NCBI RefSeq assembly: GCF_014270105.1 | Contig: NZ_JACNMF010000002.1 | Span: 62,001 to 126,000 of the forward strand | Length of the DNA: 64,000 nt | Source of the DNA: Hyunsoonleella aquatilis | Lineage (GTDB): Bacteria > Bacteroidota > Bacteroidia > Flavobacteriales > Flavobacteriaceae | Direction: 5' to 3' | Part shown: piece after piece, positions 44,949 to 54,416 of the stretch | How the letters are laid out: each line of letters begins with the position of its first letter | How positions within the stretch are numbered: position 1 is the stretch's first letter | Position numbers and translations under genes: made by a program | Notes under the pieces: model-generated | Databases searched by the model: none | The model's input: the letters and a program-made list of their open reading frames with translations, nothing else | Told to the model about the DNA's origin: nothing

Positions 44949-47900
44949 CGGAATTGTTTTGTTTATTTAATAGGGCCAATACTTCTTCCTCGGTTACATA
45001 ATTATCATTTATCAAATGAGGCACCGTGCCTTCCAATTCCAAATCCTCGTCCTTTTCATAAACCACGCGCTCAACTTCTTCTTTTGAAACTTCCCTATTG
45101 AGCCATAACCATTTGGCTGTCGTTTTAACATTATTGCCAAAGGATAAAAAGATGGGCAACATAATCAATGTCAACACAGTGGCAAAGCCAATGCCGTATG
45201 CTATAGAAACCGCCATGGGAATTAGAAACTGCGCCTGCCTACTTTCCTCAAAAATTAAAGGTGCCAAACCTGCCACAGTTGTTATTGAGGTTAAGAAGAT
45301 AGCCCTAAACCTTGAACGACCAGCCTCATAAAGGGCATCGTCAAAGGTCATCCCTTCCCGAAGGTTATTATTGAACTTACTTATAAGCACCAATCCATCA
45401 TTCACCATAATACCAATAAGGGCAATGATTCCCAAAAGGGAAAGAATATTCAAAGTAAAATCATGAATCCAATGGCCCCAGGCCACTGCTGGCAAACTAA
45501 ACGGAATCAAAATAATGAGCAAAAGCGGTTGACTATAACTTTTAAAAGTGAACGCAATTACAATATAAATAAGAATTAAAACTACCAAACCCACTGGACC
45601 TAGGGAACTGGTTAGTTTTAAACGTTCCCGGTTCTGGCCCTCATAAGATGGCTTAACCGTTGGGTATTTTGCTAGGATTTCCGGCATAATATCATTTTGT
45701 ATCTCGGCCATAATATCCGTGGCGCTCGTTTTCTTTTGGTCTTTGATATCGGCAGAAACTTGAATTTCTCTGCGCCCATCCAAGTGGTTTATGGCCACAT
45801 CGCCTCGTTCTATGCTATAAGTGGCTACTTCCTTTAATGGCACGCGCTGGCCATTAGGAGTTACAATACGCATATTGTCCAAATTTTTAACGGATGTTCT
45901 ATCCTCTCTATCATAGCGTACCCAAACCCTAATTTCGTCCTGACCTCTTTGGAAACGTTGTGCCTGGGCACCAAAAAAAGCCGATCGCACTTGCCCCATT
46001 ATTGATTGCAAGTTCAGTCCAAGCGCATAGGCGCTTTCCTTTAACTGCAAACGGATTTCCTTTATGCCTGCCGGGTCATTATCCGTAACATCTTTCAATA
46101 AGATATTATTTTCAAGATTTTGTTTTAACTCGGCTTTCACAGCTTTTAATTCATTGATATCATTGCCTAATAAAGAAACCGAAACAGGACTGCCACCAAA
46201 ATTTCTACCGGATCCAAAAATTAAACTCTCCACACCAAATACAGGTCCTACCTTTTCACGTATTTTATTGGTAACCAAGCCGGCAGTTATTTCATTTGGG
46301 CGTTCTTCTCCTGGCAATAAGTTGACAGTTACTGTGGCAGTTGATGACCCGGGGCCCAATCGCTTAATGATATTTTCCACCAAATGCTTTTCTGTATTTT
46401 CACCTAAAAATTCATTATGGATATCATTGGTCGCTTCAATCGCCTTTAATTCAATAAAGGAAATAATGCTATCGGTAACTTTTTCATTCGTCCCGTTTGG
46501 CATATTCAACGTAATTTGAACACTATCACTGGCGATTAGTGGAAAAAAGGACACCCGAATGATGCCTCCCAAAACACTTGACCAAGTCAATATGAAGAAA
46601 ACAACGAAAAAAGAGAAGGTTAAAAACTTATATTTCAAAGCGAATTTTAGGGTTGGGCTATACATATTGTCCCTCAGCCATTTCATGATATTATCGCCCA
46701 AGGTATTGATATACCTAAGCTTGGAAAACACCCTTTGAAAAACACCAGCTAAACCCGATTTCGTCTCTATGCTTTGCTTCCTGAGCGCTTTGGAATGGGC
46801 CAAATGCGCTGGTAAAATAATTAAAGCTTCCACTAAGGACACTATGAGGGTAAGTATTACAACAACCGATACTTCCCCAAAAAACTCTCCTATTCTGCCA
46901 TCCAAAAACAGGAATATACTGAAAGCCAATACCGTGGTAATTATTGCTGATATAATTGCTGGCAACACTTCCATTACGCCGTCTATGGCCGCTTGCTTGG
47001 GGGATTTGCCCTTTTCGTATTGCTGATAGATGTTTTCGGCAATCACAATACCATCATCCACCAAAATACCGATTACGATAATCATTCCAAACAAGGACAG
47101 CACGTTAATGGTGACATTAAAAAACCCTGCAAACATAAACATACCCAAAAAGGCCACGGGTAGCCCAAAAGCCACCCAAAACGCCAGGCGGATGTTCAGA
47201 AAAAGGGATAAAAAGGTGAGCACTAAAATCATGCCTATAATGGCATTCTCGGTAAGGAGATCTGTTCGTTGTACAAGCGTAGTAGACAAATCCCTAACCA
47301 CATTGAGCTGAACGTTGTCGTATTTTTGATTAAACTCTTCAATATATGCCTTGGTTTTCTCGGCGGAAGAAATTAAATCTTCTGTATTCGTGCTAGTTAT
47401 TGTTACGTTAATTGCCAAATTCCCGTTGAAATATGAGGCATTGGGTGTTTCTGAAAATTTATCACTTACCTCAGCAATATCTTTCAACCGAACAATACGC
47501 CCAGAAGGATCTGCTTTTACAACAAGGTTGGATAATTCATCGGCATAATATGAGCGGGCATTGGCTCGTATTAAATATTCTTCGGCTACGGTCTTTATTG
47601 TACCTCCCGTAGTTATAAGACTGGACCGGTTGATAGCCTGAGAAACTTCGGCAAAAGAAAGGTTGTATGCCAATAAACCGGTTTCGTTAACCGCAATTTC
47701 AATTTCTTCATCTGGATAGCCGGTAATTTCAATTTGGGAAATGCCATCAATACCTCTTAAATCATTTTCAACTTGCCTTCCTATTTGCTTAAGGGTTGCC
47801 AAAGGAATGTTGGAACCACTAATAGAAAAGGTTATGGTGGGGCGCATGTTCTCTATTTTGGCCACTACCAAAGGCTCCATCCCGATAGGGAAAGACGGCA

Positions 47901-48246
47901 CTCTGTCCACAGCATTCTTGACTTCAAGCAGCATAAAATCAACGTCTTTTCCTTTTTCAATTTCAACATTAATAGTACCGCTATTCTCCCTAGAAGTTGA
48001 CGTGACGCGTTCCACGCCGTTAAGTCCCTTGAGATTATCTTCTATTTTCAGAATAATACCTTCTTCTACTTCTTGTGGCGAAGCACCAGGGTAGGTTACA
48101 CTGATATTAATATTTTTTGAATCGACTAAAGGAAAAAAAGAGGATTTAAGTTTTGAAGCTCCGAAAAGGCCAAAAAGCAAAAATCCAATAACAACAACGT
48201 TGACCGCAACACTATGTTTGATAAAATAGGCAACCAGTTTTCTCAT
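44938..48246 (-). CDS. RND-family efflux permease (AcrB/HAE-like)
   Basis: A 1102-residue inner-membrane pump with 12 predicted helices and two large periplasmic loops. It begins with a typical RND start (LVAYFIKHSVAVNVVVIGFL), has VTYPGASPQEVEEGI and, in helix 4, GILVDDGIVIAENIYQ, whose Asp pair corresponds to the proton relay of AcrB; the second half has the matching GIMVNDGLVLISKFN. A 50-residue acidic C-terminal tail is extra. It lies 3 nt after the adaptor gene. Drug, lipid or metal substrate cannot be decided. Confidence 0.95.
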   Translation of the reverse strand: MRKLVAYFIKHSVAVNVVVIGFLLFGLFGASKLKSSFFPLVDSKNINISVTYPGASPQEVEEGIILKIEDNLKGLNGVERVTSTSRENSGTINVEIEKGKDVDFMLLEVKNAVDRVPSFPIGMEPLVVAKIENMRPTITFSISGSNIPLATLKQIGRQVENDLRGIDGISQIEITGYPDEEIEIAVNETGLLAYNLSFAEVSQAINRSSLITTGGTIKTVAEEYLIRANARSYYADELSNLVVKADPSGRIVRLKDIAEVSDKFSETPNASYFNGNLAINVTITSTNTEDLISSAEKTKAYIEEFNQKYDNVQLNVVRDLSTTLVQRTDLLTENAIIGMILVLTFLSLFLNIRLAFWVAFGLPVAFLGMFMFAGFFNVTINVLSLFGMIIVIGILVDDGIVIAENIYQQYEKGKSPKQAAIDGVMEVLPAIISAIITTVLAFSIFLFLDGRIGEFFGEVSVVVILTLIVSLVEALIILPAHLAHSKALRKQSIETKSGLAGVFQRVFSKLRYINTLGDNIMKWLRDNMYSPTLKFALKYKFLTFSFFVVFFILTWSSVLGGIIRVSFFPLIASDSVQITLNMPNGTNEKVTDSIISFIELKAIEATNDIHNEFLGENTEKHLVENIIKRLGPGSSTATVTVNLLPGEERPNEITAGLVTNKIREKVGPVFGVESLIFGSGRNFGGSPVSVSLLGNDINELKAVKAELKQNLENNILLKDVTDNDPAGIKEIRLQLKESAYALGLNLQSIMGQVRSAFFGAQAQRFQRGQDEIRVWVRYDREDRTSVKNLDNMRIVTPNGQRVPLKEVATYSIERGDVAINHLDGRREIQVSADIKDQKKTSATDIMAEIQNDIMPEILAKYPTVKPSYEGQNRERLKLTSSLGPVGLVVLILIYIVIAFTFKSYSQPLLLIILIPFSLPAVAWGHWIHDFTLNILSLLGIIALIGIMVNDGLVLISKFNNNLREGMTFDDALYEAGRSRFRAIFLTSITTVAGLAPLIFEESRQAQFLIPMAVSIAYGIGFATVLTLIMLPIFLSFGNNVKTTAKWLWLNREVSKEEVERVVYEKDEDLELEGTVPHLINDNYVTEEEVLALLNKQNNSDEK

Positions 48247-48249
48247 GCC

Positions 48250-49404
48250 CTATTGCGCTTTTCTTGTCATAAGTTTTTGAGGAGCTTCCTTTTGTTTTAT
48301 CCCGAAAGGCCGTACCATCATGCCTGCGTAGGCTCCTGGAACGGGCTTTTCAATAATCACAGTGCCTTCTGGTATATCCTTTAGCACCACTTTGGTATCC
48401 GAAAAATAGACGGGATTGACATCTATCACATCCAAAACACTATCTCTTACTACAAAAATCTGTTCTCCGTCCAGCATCAAACTCCTACTAATTTCTATGG
48501 CATTTTCTTCTTTTTTAGCATTGAGATTGGCCTCAAGGTACATGCCTTCTTTTAGGCGCTCATCTTTCACCTCAATAAAGGCCGTAACAGTTTGGGTAGT
48601 GGGGTCGATGCGTCCATTAACTCTGGAAACTATCCCAGAATACGTTTCAGTATGCTCCAAATTATTAAGCGCTACTTGCTCCCCAACTTGAAGAAAACCT
48701 GCATAGGTCTTACTAATGGCCACCTCCATCTCATAAACTGAAGGACTGATGAATTCGCCTAATTTTTGTCCGTTTCTGATCAACGAGCCCTCAGTAACCA
48801 AGGCCTCCGTTAAAATTCCTGAAAATGGCGCACGGATATTGTATTTTGCCAAACGTTGTTCCAAGTTTTTCACATTGTAGTAACTGGATACAATGCCTCG
48901 ACCGGTGATAAAAAAGTTCTCTTTTTCAGAAGTCATTTCGGGTAATTTCGGTGTTGACTTCTCTAAATTGAAATTGTTGAGATAGGTTTGCCACTTGGGA
49001 TAAACTTCAGGAAAATCCAACCTCAAATCCGGCATTATCGAAGCAATGGAATTATAAAGATTGCTTTTGGCCGATTGCACATTGGCAAAGTGTTCAGAAG
49101 CGTCAATTTTAATGAGCGTTTCCCCCTTGACATATTTTTGCCCAGGCCTAAAAAGCTTTCCGTTAGACCGAAATATGCCCTGTACTTCGGCAAACAATTC
49201 CACACGTTGTTTGGCCACCAAATTACCATTGGCGGGTATTACAATTTGAACGACACCATTTTGAATCGTATCGGTGAACACAGTTTTTACTACCTTTTTG
49301 GGAACAGGCCGCCTTTTCTTTTTATTATCAGCAATGCTATTACCAATAAAAACGGCCCCTACGATAAGTAAAAGACCCAGAAGGGATAAGATGATATTAC
49401 GCAT
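48250..49404 (-). CDS. RND efflux periplasmic adaptor subunit
   Basis: A 384-residue membrane-fusion protein of the HlyD/AcrA class. An N-terminal signal anchor (IILSLLGLLLIVGAVFIGNS) is followed by a lipoyl-like half motif (VVQIVIPANGNLVAKQRVEL), a short hairpin, the second half motif (YNIRAPFSGILTEALVTEGS) and a beta-barrel domain. It links the RND pump to the TolC channel. It is the first gene of the efflux operon; the 178-bp palindromic element lies immediately upstream. Confidence 0.92.
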   Translation of the reverse strand: MRNIILSLLGLLLIVGAVFIGNSIADNKKKRRPVPKKVVKTVFTDTIQNGVVQIVIPANGNLVAKQRVELFAEVQGIFRSNGKLFRPGQKYVKGETLIKIDASEHFANVQSAKSNLYNSIASIMPDLRLDFPEVYPKWQTYLNNFNLEKSTPKLPEMTSEKENFFITGRGIVSSYYNVKNLEQRLAKYNIRAPFSGILTEALVTEGSLIRNGQKLGEFISPSVYEMEVAISKTYAGFLQVGEQVALNNLEHTETYSGIVSRVNGRIDPTTQTVTAFIEVKDERLKEGMYLEANLNAKKEENAIEISRSLMLDGEQIFVVRDSVLDVIDVNPVYFSDTKVVLKDIPEGTVIIEKPVPGAYAGMMVRPFGIKQKEAPQKLMTRKAQ

Positions 49405-49444
49405 GAATGTTGATGGTTAGCGAATGCGAAATGAATTTGCCATT

Positions 49445-49622
49445 ATACCAAATCGATTATAAAATATCACTAATAATTAATTTCTTTTTCTACTTATACT
49501 TAGGTGAAAAACAAAACCGTTCCCGATAGCTATCGGGATAAGGCTATGGTTTGACTTTTCATCTCGCATAAGCGAAAAATAATCTTAATTCTCATGTCAC
49601 ATTTTATAATCGATTTGGTATT
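49445..49622. mobile_element. 178-bp MITE-like palindromic element
   Basis: The ends are perfect 21-bp inverted repeats (49445-49465 and 49602-49622, starting ATACCAAATCGATT on each strand). Inside them the two halves stay imperfectly complementary for about 50 nt more (both reach a GAAAA...AAACC block), and the centre is TTCCCGATAGCTATCGGGA (49519-49537 region). The element has no coding capacity and lies between the RND operon and the ABC-F gene. No clear target-site duplication is visible. Confidence 0.75.
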
Positions 49623-49703
49623 ACAATTTAGGCATTCTATGCGAAAGTATTCAAAATACCCACGTATTCCCGTTAAAAAAACCCTAAAAAGGCCGAATAC
49701 CGC

Positions 49704-51611
49704 CTAGGACAAAGCTTCCAACTTATATTGAATGACTTCCCAGTCTGCCATGAGTTCCTCTAATTTTTGCTTTTTTTTATGGTATTTATCAAAGAAACTT
49801 TTATCGGCCACCGTAGGATCATAATTCGTTGCCAATTCCATATCGTCTTCTTTTATTTCCTTTTCCAATTGGGAAATTTTGGCCTCCACGCTACTCAATT
49901 TGTTATTCAATGATTTGAGCCTTTTCTGTTCTTCATAGGAATGTTTATTTTTTTGTTTAGGTGTTTCTTTAACCACCGTACGCTTTTCAACCTCGCGAAG
50001 ATTCAACACCTGGCGTTGCTCTAAATAATAATCGATATCGCCTAAATATTCTTTGATCTTATGGTCCTTAAACTCGTACACTTTATTGGTCAATCCTTGA
50101 AGAAAATCCCTGTCGTGTGATACCACGATCAATGTTCCTTCATACCGTTTAAGCGCTTCTTTAAGAACGTTTTTTGATTTGATATCCAAATGGTTGGTAG
50201 GCTCATCCATTATCAGGACATTAAATGGCTGAAGCATTAACTTGGCCAGAGCCAATCGGTTCCGCTCCCCACCAGAAAGTACTCTCACATACTTTTCAAC
50301 CTCGTCTCCCCTAAATAAAAACGATCCCAAAATATCGCGTACCTTACTTCGATTGGATTCATTGGCCGCATCAATCATAGTATCCAATACGGTTTTGTTG
50401 CCGTCCAAATACTCGGCTTGGTTTTGAGCAAAATAACCGATCTCCACATTATGCCCCAACTTCAATTGCCCTTCATGCTTTATTTCACCAACAATAATCT
50501 TTGCTAAAGTGGATTTTCCTTGACCGTTCTGCCCAACAAAAGCGGTTTTGCTGTCACGTTCGATTAACAAATCGATGGATCTTAACACCTCGTTTTCATC
50601 GTAACTTTTTGAAATCCTCTCTGCCTCTACTACCACCTTGCCTGGTGTTACAGATACGGGGAAATTTAAGGTCATAACGCTATTATCATCCTCGTCCACC
50701 TCGATTCGCTCAATCTTATCCAGTTTTTTAATGAGGGATTGAGCCATGGTAGCCTTAGAAGCCTTTGCCCGGAACTTTTCAATCAGTTTTTCGGTATGCT
50801 CAATCTGTTTTTGTTGGTTTTTTTGAGAGGCCAACTGCTGTTCGCGGAGTTCCTTTCTCAAAACCAAGTATTTTGAATAGGGCTTTGGGTAATCATAAAT
50901 CCTGCCTAATGAGATTTCAATAGTGCGATTGGTAATATTGTCCAAAAACATTTTATCATGCGATACAATTACCACAGCTCCCGGGTAGTTCTTTAAAAAA
51001 CCTTCAAGCCAAATAATAGATTCAATATCCAAATGGTTTGTAGGCTCATCCAAAAGGAGGATATCATTATTTTGAAGCAACAATTTTGCCAGCTCAATCC
51101 GCATGCGCCACCCTCCTGAAAATGTATCGGTTGGATTATTGAATTGATCGCGTGAAAAACCAAGTCCCTGCAATATTTTCTCTGTATTACCCTGATAATT
51201 ATAACCACCTAAAATTTCATATTGATGTTGTAAATCATTGATATCAATCATCAATTGGTTGTAGCCCTCACTTTCATAATCCGTACGCTCGGCCAATTGC
51301 GTATTGATTCGCTCCATCTCTGTTTCCAAAGCCTTTATTTCCGTAAATGCTTCGTAGGCTTCCTCCAAAACCGTTCGCCCTTGAACAAAATCAATGTCCT
51401 GCTTTAAAAACCCTATCTTCAGTGCTTTATCAGTAGCAATCTGCCCCGAATCCGGTTCCAATTCCTTGGAAAGAATTTTGAGCATAGTAGATTTCCCAGC
51501 ACCGTTTTTTCCAATCAGCCCCACACGGTCGCCATTACCTAGCTTAAAAGTAATATCTTCAAACAGGTATTCGCCTTGAAATGAAATAGATAAGTTATGG
51601 ATATTCAGCAT
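49704..51611 (-). CDS. ABC-F family ATPase
   Basis: A 635-residue cytoplasmic protein with two ABC domains and no membrane part. Walker A motifs are GKNGAGKS (residues 34-41) and GQNGQGKS; the signatures are FSGGWRMRIELAK and LSGGERNRLALAK; Walker B motifs are LLLDEPTNHLD and LIMDEPTNHLD. The linker between the domains is charged and helical (KNQQKQIEHTEKLIEKFRAK). A C-terminal coiled coil follows (RLKSLNNKLSSVEAKISQLE). ABC-F proteins of this layout act on the ribosome (Uup/YdiF-like); antibiotic protection is possible but not indicated. Confidence 0.95.
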   Translation of the reverse strand: MLNIHNLSISFQGEYLFEDITFKLGNGDRVGLIGKNGAGKSTMLKILSKELEPDSGQIATDKALKIGFLKQDIDFVQGRTVLEEAYEAFTEIKALETEMERINTQLAERTDYESEGYNQLMIDINDLQHQYEILGGYNYQGNTEKILQGLGFSRDQFNNPTDTFSGGWRMRIELAKLLLQNNDILLLDEPTNHLDIESIIWLEGFLKNYPGAVVIVSHDKMFLDNITNRTIEISLGRIYDYPKPYSKYLVLRKELREQQLASQKNQQKQIEHTEKLIEKFRAKASKATMAQSLIKKLDKIERIEVDEDDNSVMTLNFPVSVTPGKVVVEAERISKSYDENEVLRSIDLLIERDSKTAFVGQNGQGKSTLAKIIVGEIKHEGQLKLGHNVEIGYFAQNQAEYLDGNKTVLDTMIDAANESNRSKVRDILGSFLFRGDEVEKYVRVLSGGERNRLALAKLMLQPFNVLIMDEPTNHLDIKSKNVLKEALKRYEGTLIVVSHDRDFLQGLTNKVYEFKDHKIKEYLGDIDYYLEQRQVLNLREVEKRTVVKETPKQKNKHSYEEQKRLKSLNNKLSSVEAKISQLEKEIKEDDMELATNYDPTVADKSFFDKYHKKKQKLEELMADWEVIQYKLEALS

Positions 51612-51667
51612 AGAAATGTGACTAATGTTACAGCCTTTTGGATTATTACAATTACTTTTGTTGCGAG

Positions 51668-51675
51668 CAAAAATA
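51668..51675 (-). promoter_or_regulatory. -7 promoter box of the ABC-F gene
   Basis: TATTTTTG on the - strand matches TAnnTTTG, 56 nt upstream of the ATG. The region is very A/T-rich, so confidence is moderate. Confidence 0.4.
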
Positions 51676-51707
51676 CGATAAAAAATTTCTTAAAATTTTT
51701 TATTTAG

Positions 51708-51765
51708 ATTCCCGTTTTCACGGGAATGACAGTTTAATTTGAAACCTCGCCACATTCGTGACGAG
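51708..51765. repeat. Two palindromic intergenic repeats
   Basis: ATTCCCGT-TTTC-ACGGGAAT (51708-51727) is a perfect 8-bp stem-loop of a type very common between genes in flavobacteria. Beside it CTCGCCAC-ATTC-GTGACGAG (51746-51765) pairs with a single mismatch. They lie between the divergent ABC-F and DUF983 genes. Confidence 0.65.
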
Positions 51766-51785
51766 CCGACATATTTTTGAAATAA

Positions 51786-52181
51786 ATGTTTAAAAAAGGA
51801 ACGAAATTGTACAGCATTTTGACGGGAAGTTGCCCAAAATGCCATCAAGAATCGATGTACAGTAACAAAAATGCTTATGTGTTTTCAGAAACTTTGAAAG
51901 TTAATGAGCGCTGTTCGCACTGCAATACCAAATATAGAATCGAACCTTCATTTTTCTACGGCGCCATGTATGTGAGCTATGCCGTAGGGATTGCTTTTGC
52001 CGTCGCGGCTTTCGTTATTAGCAACCTTTTCCTAGGGGCCGGGTTAAAAGCGACTTTTATTTCGATAGTGGGAACCCTAGTCGTATTTATGCCAATCATC
52101 ATGCGTCTTTCCCGAAATATTTGGATCAATCTGTTTATGAGCTATGACGAGAAACTGGCGAATAAAAAAGGACAATCTTAG
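51786..52181 (+). CDS. DUF983 membrane protein
   Basis: A 131-residue DUF983 protein. The N-terminus carries a zinc-ribbon-like set of two pairs, CPKC (Cys16, Cys19) and CSHC (Cys43, Cys46). Two transmembrane helices follow (YVSYAVGIAFAVAAFVISNL and FISIVGTLVVFMPIIMRL), then FMSYDEKLA. The function of DUF983 is unknown. The last 4 nt overlap the end of the convergent FAD oxidoreductase gene. A TATTTTTG box ends only 6 nt before the ATG. Confidence 0.9.
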   Translation: MFKKGTKLYSILTGSCPKCHQESMYSNKNAYVFSETLKVNERCSHCNTKYRIEPSFFYGAMYVSYAVGIAFAVAAFVISNLFLGAGLKATFISIVGTLVVFMPIIMRLSRNIWINLFMSYDEKLANKKGQS

Positions 52182-53224
52182 CTGTACCGGGAAATATTTA
52201 TAGCGGGCTCAAGTTCTTCTTCGTTTTCAATAAAATTATAAAGTTGATTTGCTACATATGGCCCTATCATCACCCCCCTCGTTCCTAATCCATTTAAAAC
52301 ATACAGGTGTTTATGAACTGGATGTTGCCCAACTAAAGGTCGCCTGTCCCTTACGGTTGGACGGATACCTGCCACTTGATCTACAATTTCAAACGGACAG
52401 GAAATCATCGTTTTTAAACCTTCCAAAAGTTTATTTTTGCCTTTTTCGGTAGGGTTATGGGTTAAGTCGTATAGTTCGTATGTCGCGCCAACGATATATA
52501 AATCGTCCTCCATAGGAATCAAAAACACTGGACCTTTTAATACGAAATCAATCTTCAGATCGGGCGCATGGATTATCAGTAGTTCTCCTTTGGTTGGTGA
52601 TAATTGCAAGTTTTGAAAGAAGGGGTTTTGGACGACTCCATAGCCCTCAGAAAACACAATATGCTTTGCTATGATATTTTCATAAACCACTGATTCATTG
52701 TTGTTTAAAATATTTGAATATTCAAAAGATTCCTTCTGAAATAGTCCTCTTTTTGTCAAAAACTCGCGATAGGTTTCCATCAGAATTTTGACGTCAATAC
52801 GCCCTGTATACAAGACTTCTCCAAAACCAAAGGAGGCTTGAATGGCCGGGTTTTCATTTTTAATAATGCCGGTTGAAAGATATGGCTTAAGCGCTGGTTT
52901 ATCTGAGGCAGTAAACCAATTGTTTTGTTCTTCTACGGATGCAAACTTACGGTACACCGGGATTTTATAATCCAGTTTTACGTCCAGCAATTGCTCTAAA
53001 TCTTGATACATTGCAAGTGCCAAGGGCAATTGCTCATCGCTTTTCCAAACGGCAGTAAAACGCTTTAAAACGACTGGATTGTATAATCCTCCTGCAACCG
53101 TTGAGGATTGTTGGGAACTGTCATCAAATACTACAAAGCTTTTGTTGTGCGCTCTTAACTGTTCGCAAAAGCAGATTCCTGCTAAACCCAAGCCGACGAT
53201 AATGTAATCGTATTCTGTTTTCAT
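52178..53224 (-). CDS. FAD-dependent oxidoreductase (DAO family)
   Basis: A 348-residue cytoplasmic flavoprotein. The dinucleotide-binding motif GLGLAGICFCEQL starts at residue 11, and the C-terminal FAD contact is VLNGLGTRGVMIGPYVAN, as in glycine oxidase-like DAO enzymes. GGLYNPVVLKRF lies after the second strand. Amine or amino-acid oxidation is expected; the substrate is not known. It stands downstream of gldN on the same strand, but 245 bp with a terminator and repeats separate them. Confidence 0.85.
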   Translation of the reverse strand: MKTEYDYIIVGLGLAGICFCEQLRAHNKSFVVFDDSSQQSSTVAGGLYNPVVLKRFTAVWKSDEQLPLALAMYQDLEQLLDVKLDYKIPVYRKFASVEEQNNWFTASDKPALKPYLSTGIIKNENPAIQASFGFGEVLYTGRIDVKILMETYREFLTKRGLFQKESFEYSNILNNNESVVYENIIAKHIVFSEGYGVVQNPFFQNLQLSPTKGELLIIHAPDLKIDFVLKGPVFLIPMEDDLYIVGATYELYDLTHNPTEKGKNKLLEGLKTMISCPFEIVDQVAGIRPTVRDRRPLVGQHPVHKHLYVLNGLGTRGVMIGPYVANQLYNFIENEEELEPAINISRYS

Positions 53225-53305
53225 TTGGTGCGAATATAATGGAAAAGGTGCATATTTTAGACGAACGTGAAGGAGTCTTAATCAATCAGACTTTAGACCC
53301 CTCCT

Positions 53306-53353
53306 AATTCCGCCTGTGGCGAAATTGTCCTCCCCTCGAAAAGAAGGGGAGGA
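53306..53353. repeat. Compound palindromic intergenic repeat
   Basis: AATTCCGCC-TGT-GGCGAAATT (53306-53326) pairs with one mismatch and is followed by TCCTCCCCT (53328-53336) pairing perfectly with AGGGGAGGA (53345-53353). Such CTCCCC/GGGGAG units recur between genes in flavobacteria (recollection). It fills the gap between the FAD oxidoreductase and gldN. Confidence 0.65.
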
Positions 53354-53415
53354 GTTGGTTATCTACTAATTTTTGGGTTTTCGAATGCCATAAATAATAG
53401 CTCATAAATTCTGTG

Positions 53416-53446
53416 CAAATAAAAACGCCCGCTAAAAGCGGGCGTT
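53416..53446 (-). terminator. Terminator of the gldKLMN operon
   Basis: AACGCCCGCT (53424-53433) and AGCGGGCGTT (53437-53446) form a perfect 10-bp G/C-rich stem with a 3-nt loop; on the - strand TTTTTATTTG follows. It lies 24 nt after the gldN stop. Confidence 0.92.
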
Positions 53447-53469
53447 CAAATTATACTTTAGGTTTTAAA

Positions 53470-54360
53470 CTAGTATGTCCACATATCCAATTCAAAATCC
53501 CTGATTTTTGTTTTGATGCGCTCAGATTCAAGAAGCTGCATTAAAGCATTATCCGAAACGTATTCGCTAATCTTTCTATCGCCCTGCACATTTTCTTCTT
53601 TATAAATATAACCTTGAAAACGTCTGGCATTCAAGATATGATCAAACGAATGCGGAATGGCACTATTGGAATTGTTAAAGGCTTTAGCCTCATGCAATAC
53701 TTCTCGGGCATCTGGAAAAAATACCCAGAATAACTCTACTAAATCTGGATTATCATCATCGATGAAGTTAACATCTGGCGCTACTGGAGCAATTCCCAAA
53801 AGTCTGTACTTCATTTCAGCGTGACGCTTATCGAAATACCAAAGTCCCTTAATATGGTACTCTTGAATTTCGGCGGCAGTAATTTCCCTTACGTCTATAT
53901 ACTCATCTGATAATTCTTCACCTGCATTCAACTGTTCAATACCCAATTCGGTAGTATCAATACTTTTCAATGCTGCTTGAATATCTTTAAGTGTACGCTT
54001 AGTAGTAAAATAAGAATCATCATAAATGTTTTTGATTTTCCCATTTTTGATGTTCTTCATCAAAACATCGTAAAGAGATCTCCTGTCGTTTCCAATATTA
54101 TTTGTGTCTATTGGATAATACAATGGAAAGTTGGCGCGCTCATCAAGAACAACTTTTTCCCACGTCATTTTAGAAAAAAGGATATCTCTATCGTCAACAT
54201 ATCCATATTCCAATGGCTTATCGTTGTCAATTTCCTTTTGTTCCGCCGTTCTTACCCCGATTTCCTCAGGACTTTTGGCATTTAATATATTCGCTTGGGC
54301 AAATACACTAGATACCGTAAAAACAGCAACAACAGCTAACAAAACACTTTTCAAATTCAT
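53470..54360 (-). CDS. gldN: Gliding motility / T9SS protein GldN
   Basis: A 296-residue exported protein (signal LLAVVAVFTVSSVFAQ) of the GldN/PorN family, which joins GldK in the periplasmic ring of the type IX secretion system. Recognised motifs are YGYVDDRDILFSKMTWEKV, FPLYYPIDT, and LLGIAPVAPDVNF. It is the last gene of gldKLMN. Only one gldN copy is present; no gldO paralogue follows as in Flavobacterium johnsoniae. Confidence 0.95.
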   Translation of the reverse strand: MNLKSVLLAVVAVFTVSSVFAQANILNAKSPEEIGVRTAEQKEIDNDKPLEYGYVDDRDILFSKMTWEKVVLDERANFPLYYPIDTNNIGNDRRSLYDVLMKNIKNGKIKNIYDDSYFTTKRTLKDIQAALKSIDTTELGIEQLNAGEELSDEYIDVREITAAEIQEYHIKGLWYFDKRHAEMKYRLLGIAPVAPDVNFIDDDNPDLVELFWVFFPDAREVLHEAKAFNNSNSAIPHSFDHILNARRFQGYIYKEENVQGDRKISEYVSDNALMQLLESERIKTKIRDFELDMWTY

Positions 54361-54416
54361 CTTATTTTCAATTTTATAAATATTGGGCCAACCGAGGTTA
54401 GCCCAATAGTTTCTTT

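Noticed and set aside
46064-46519. Open frame of 151 codons on the + strand
   Set aside because: Antisense to the RND permease, with Ser/Phe-rich composition typical of a shadow frame.
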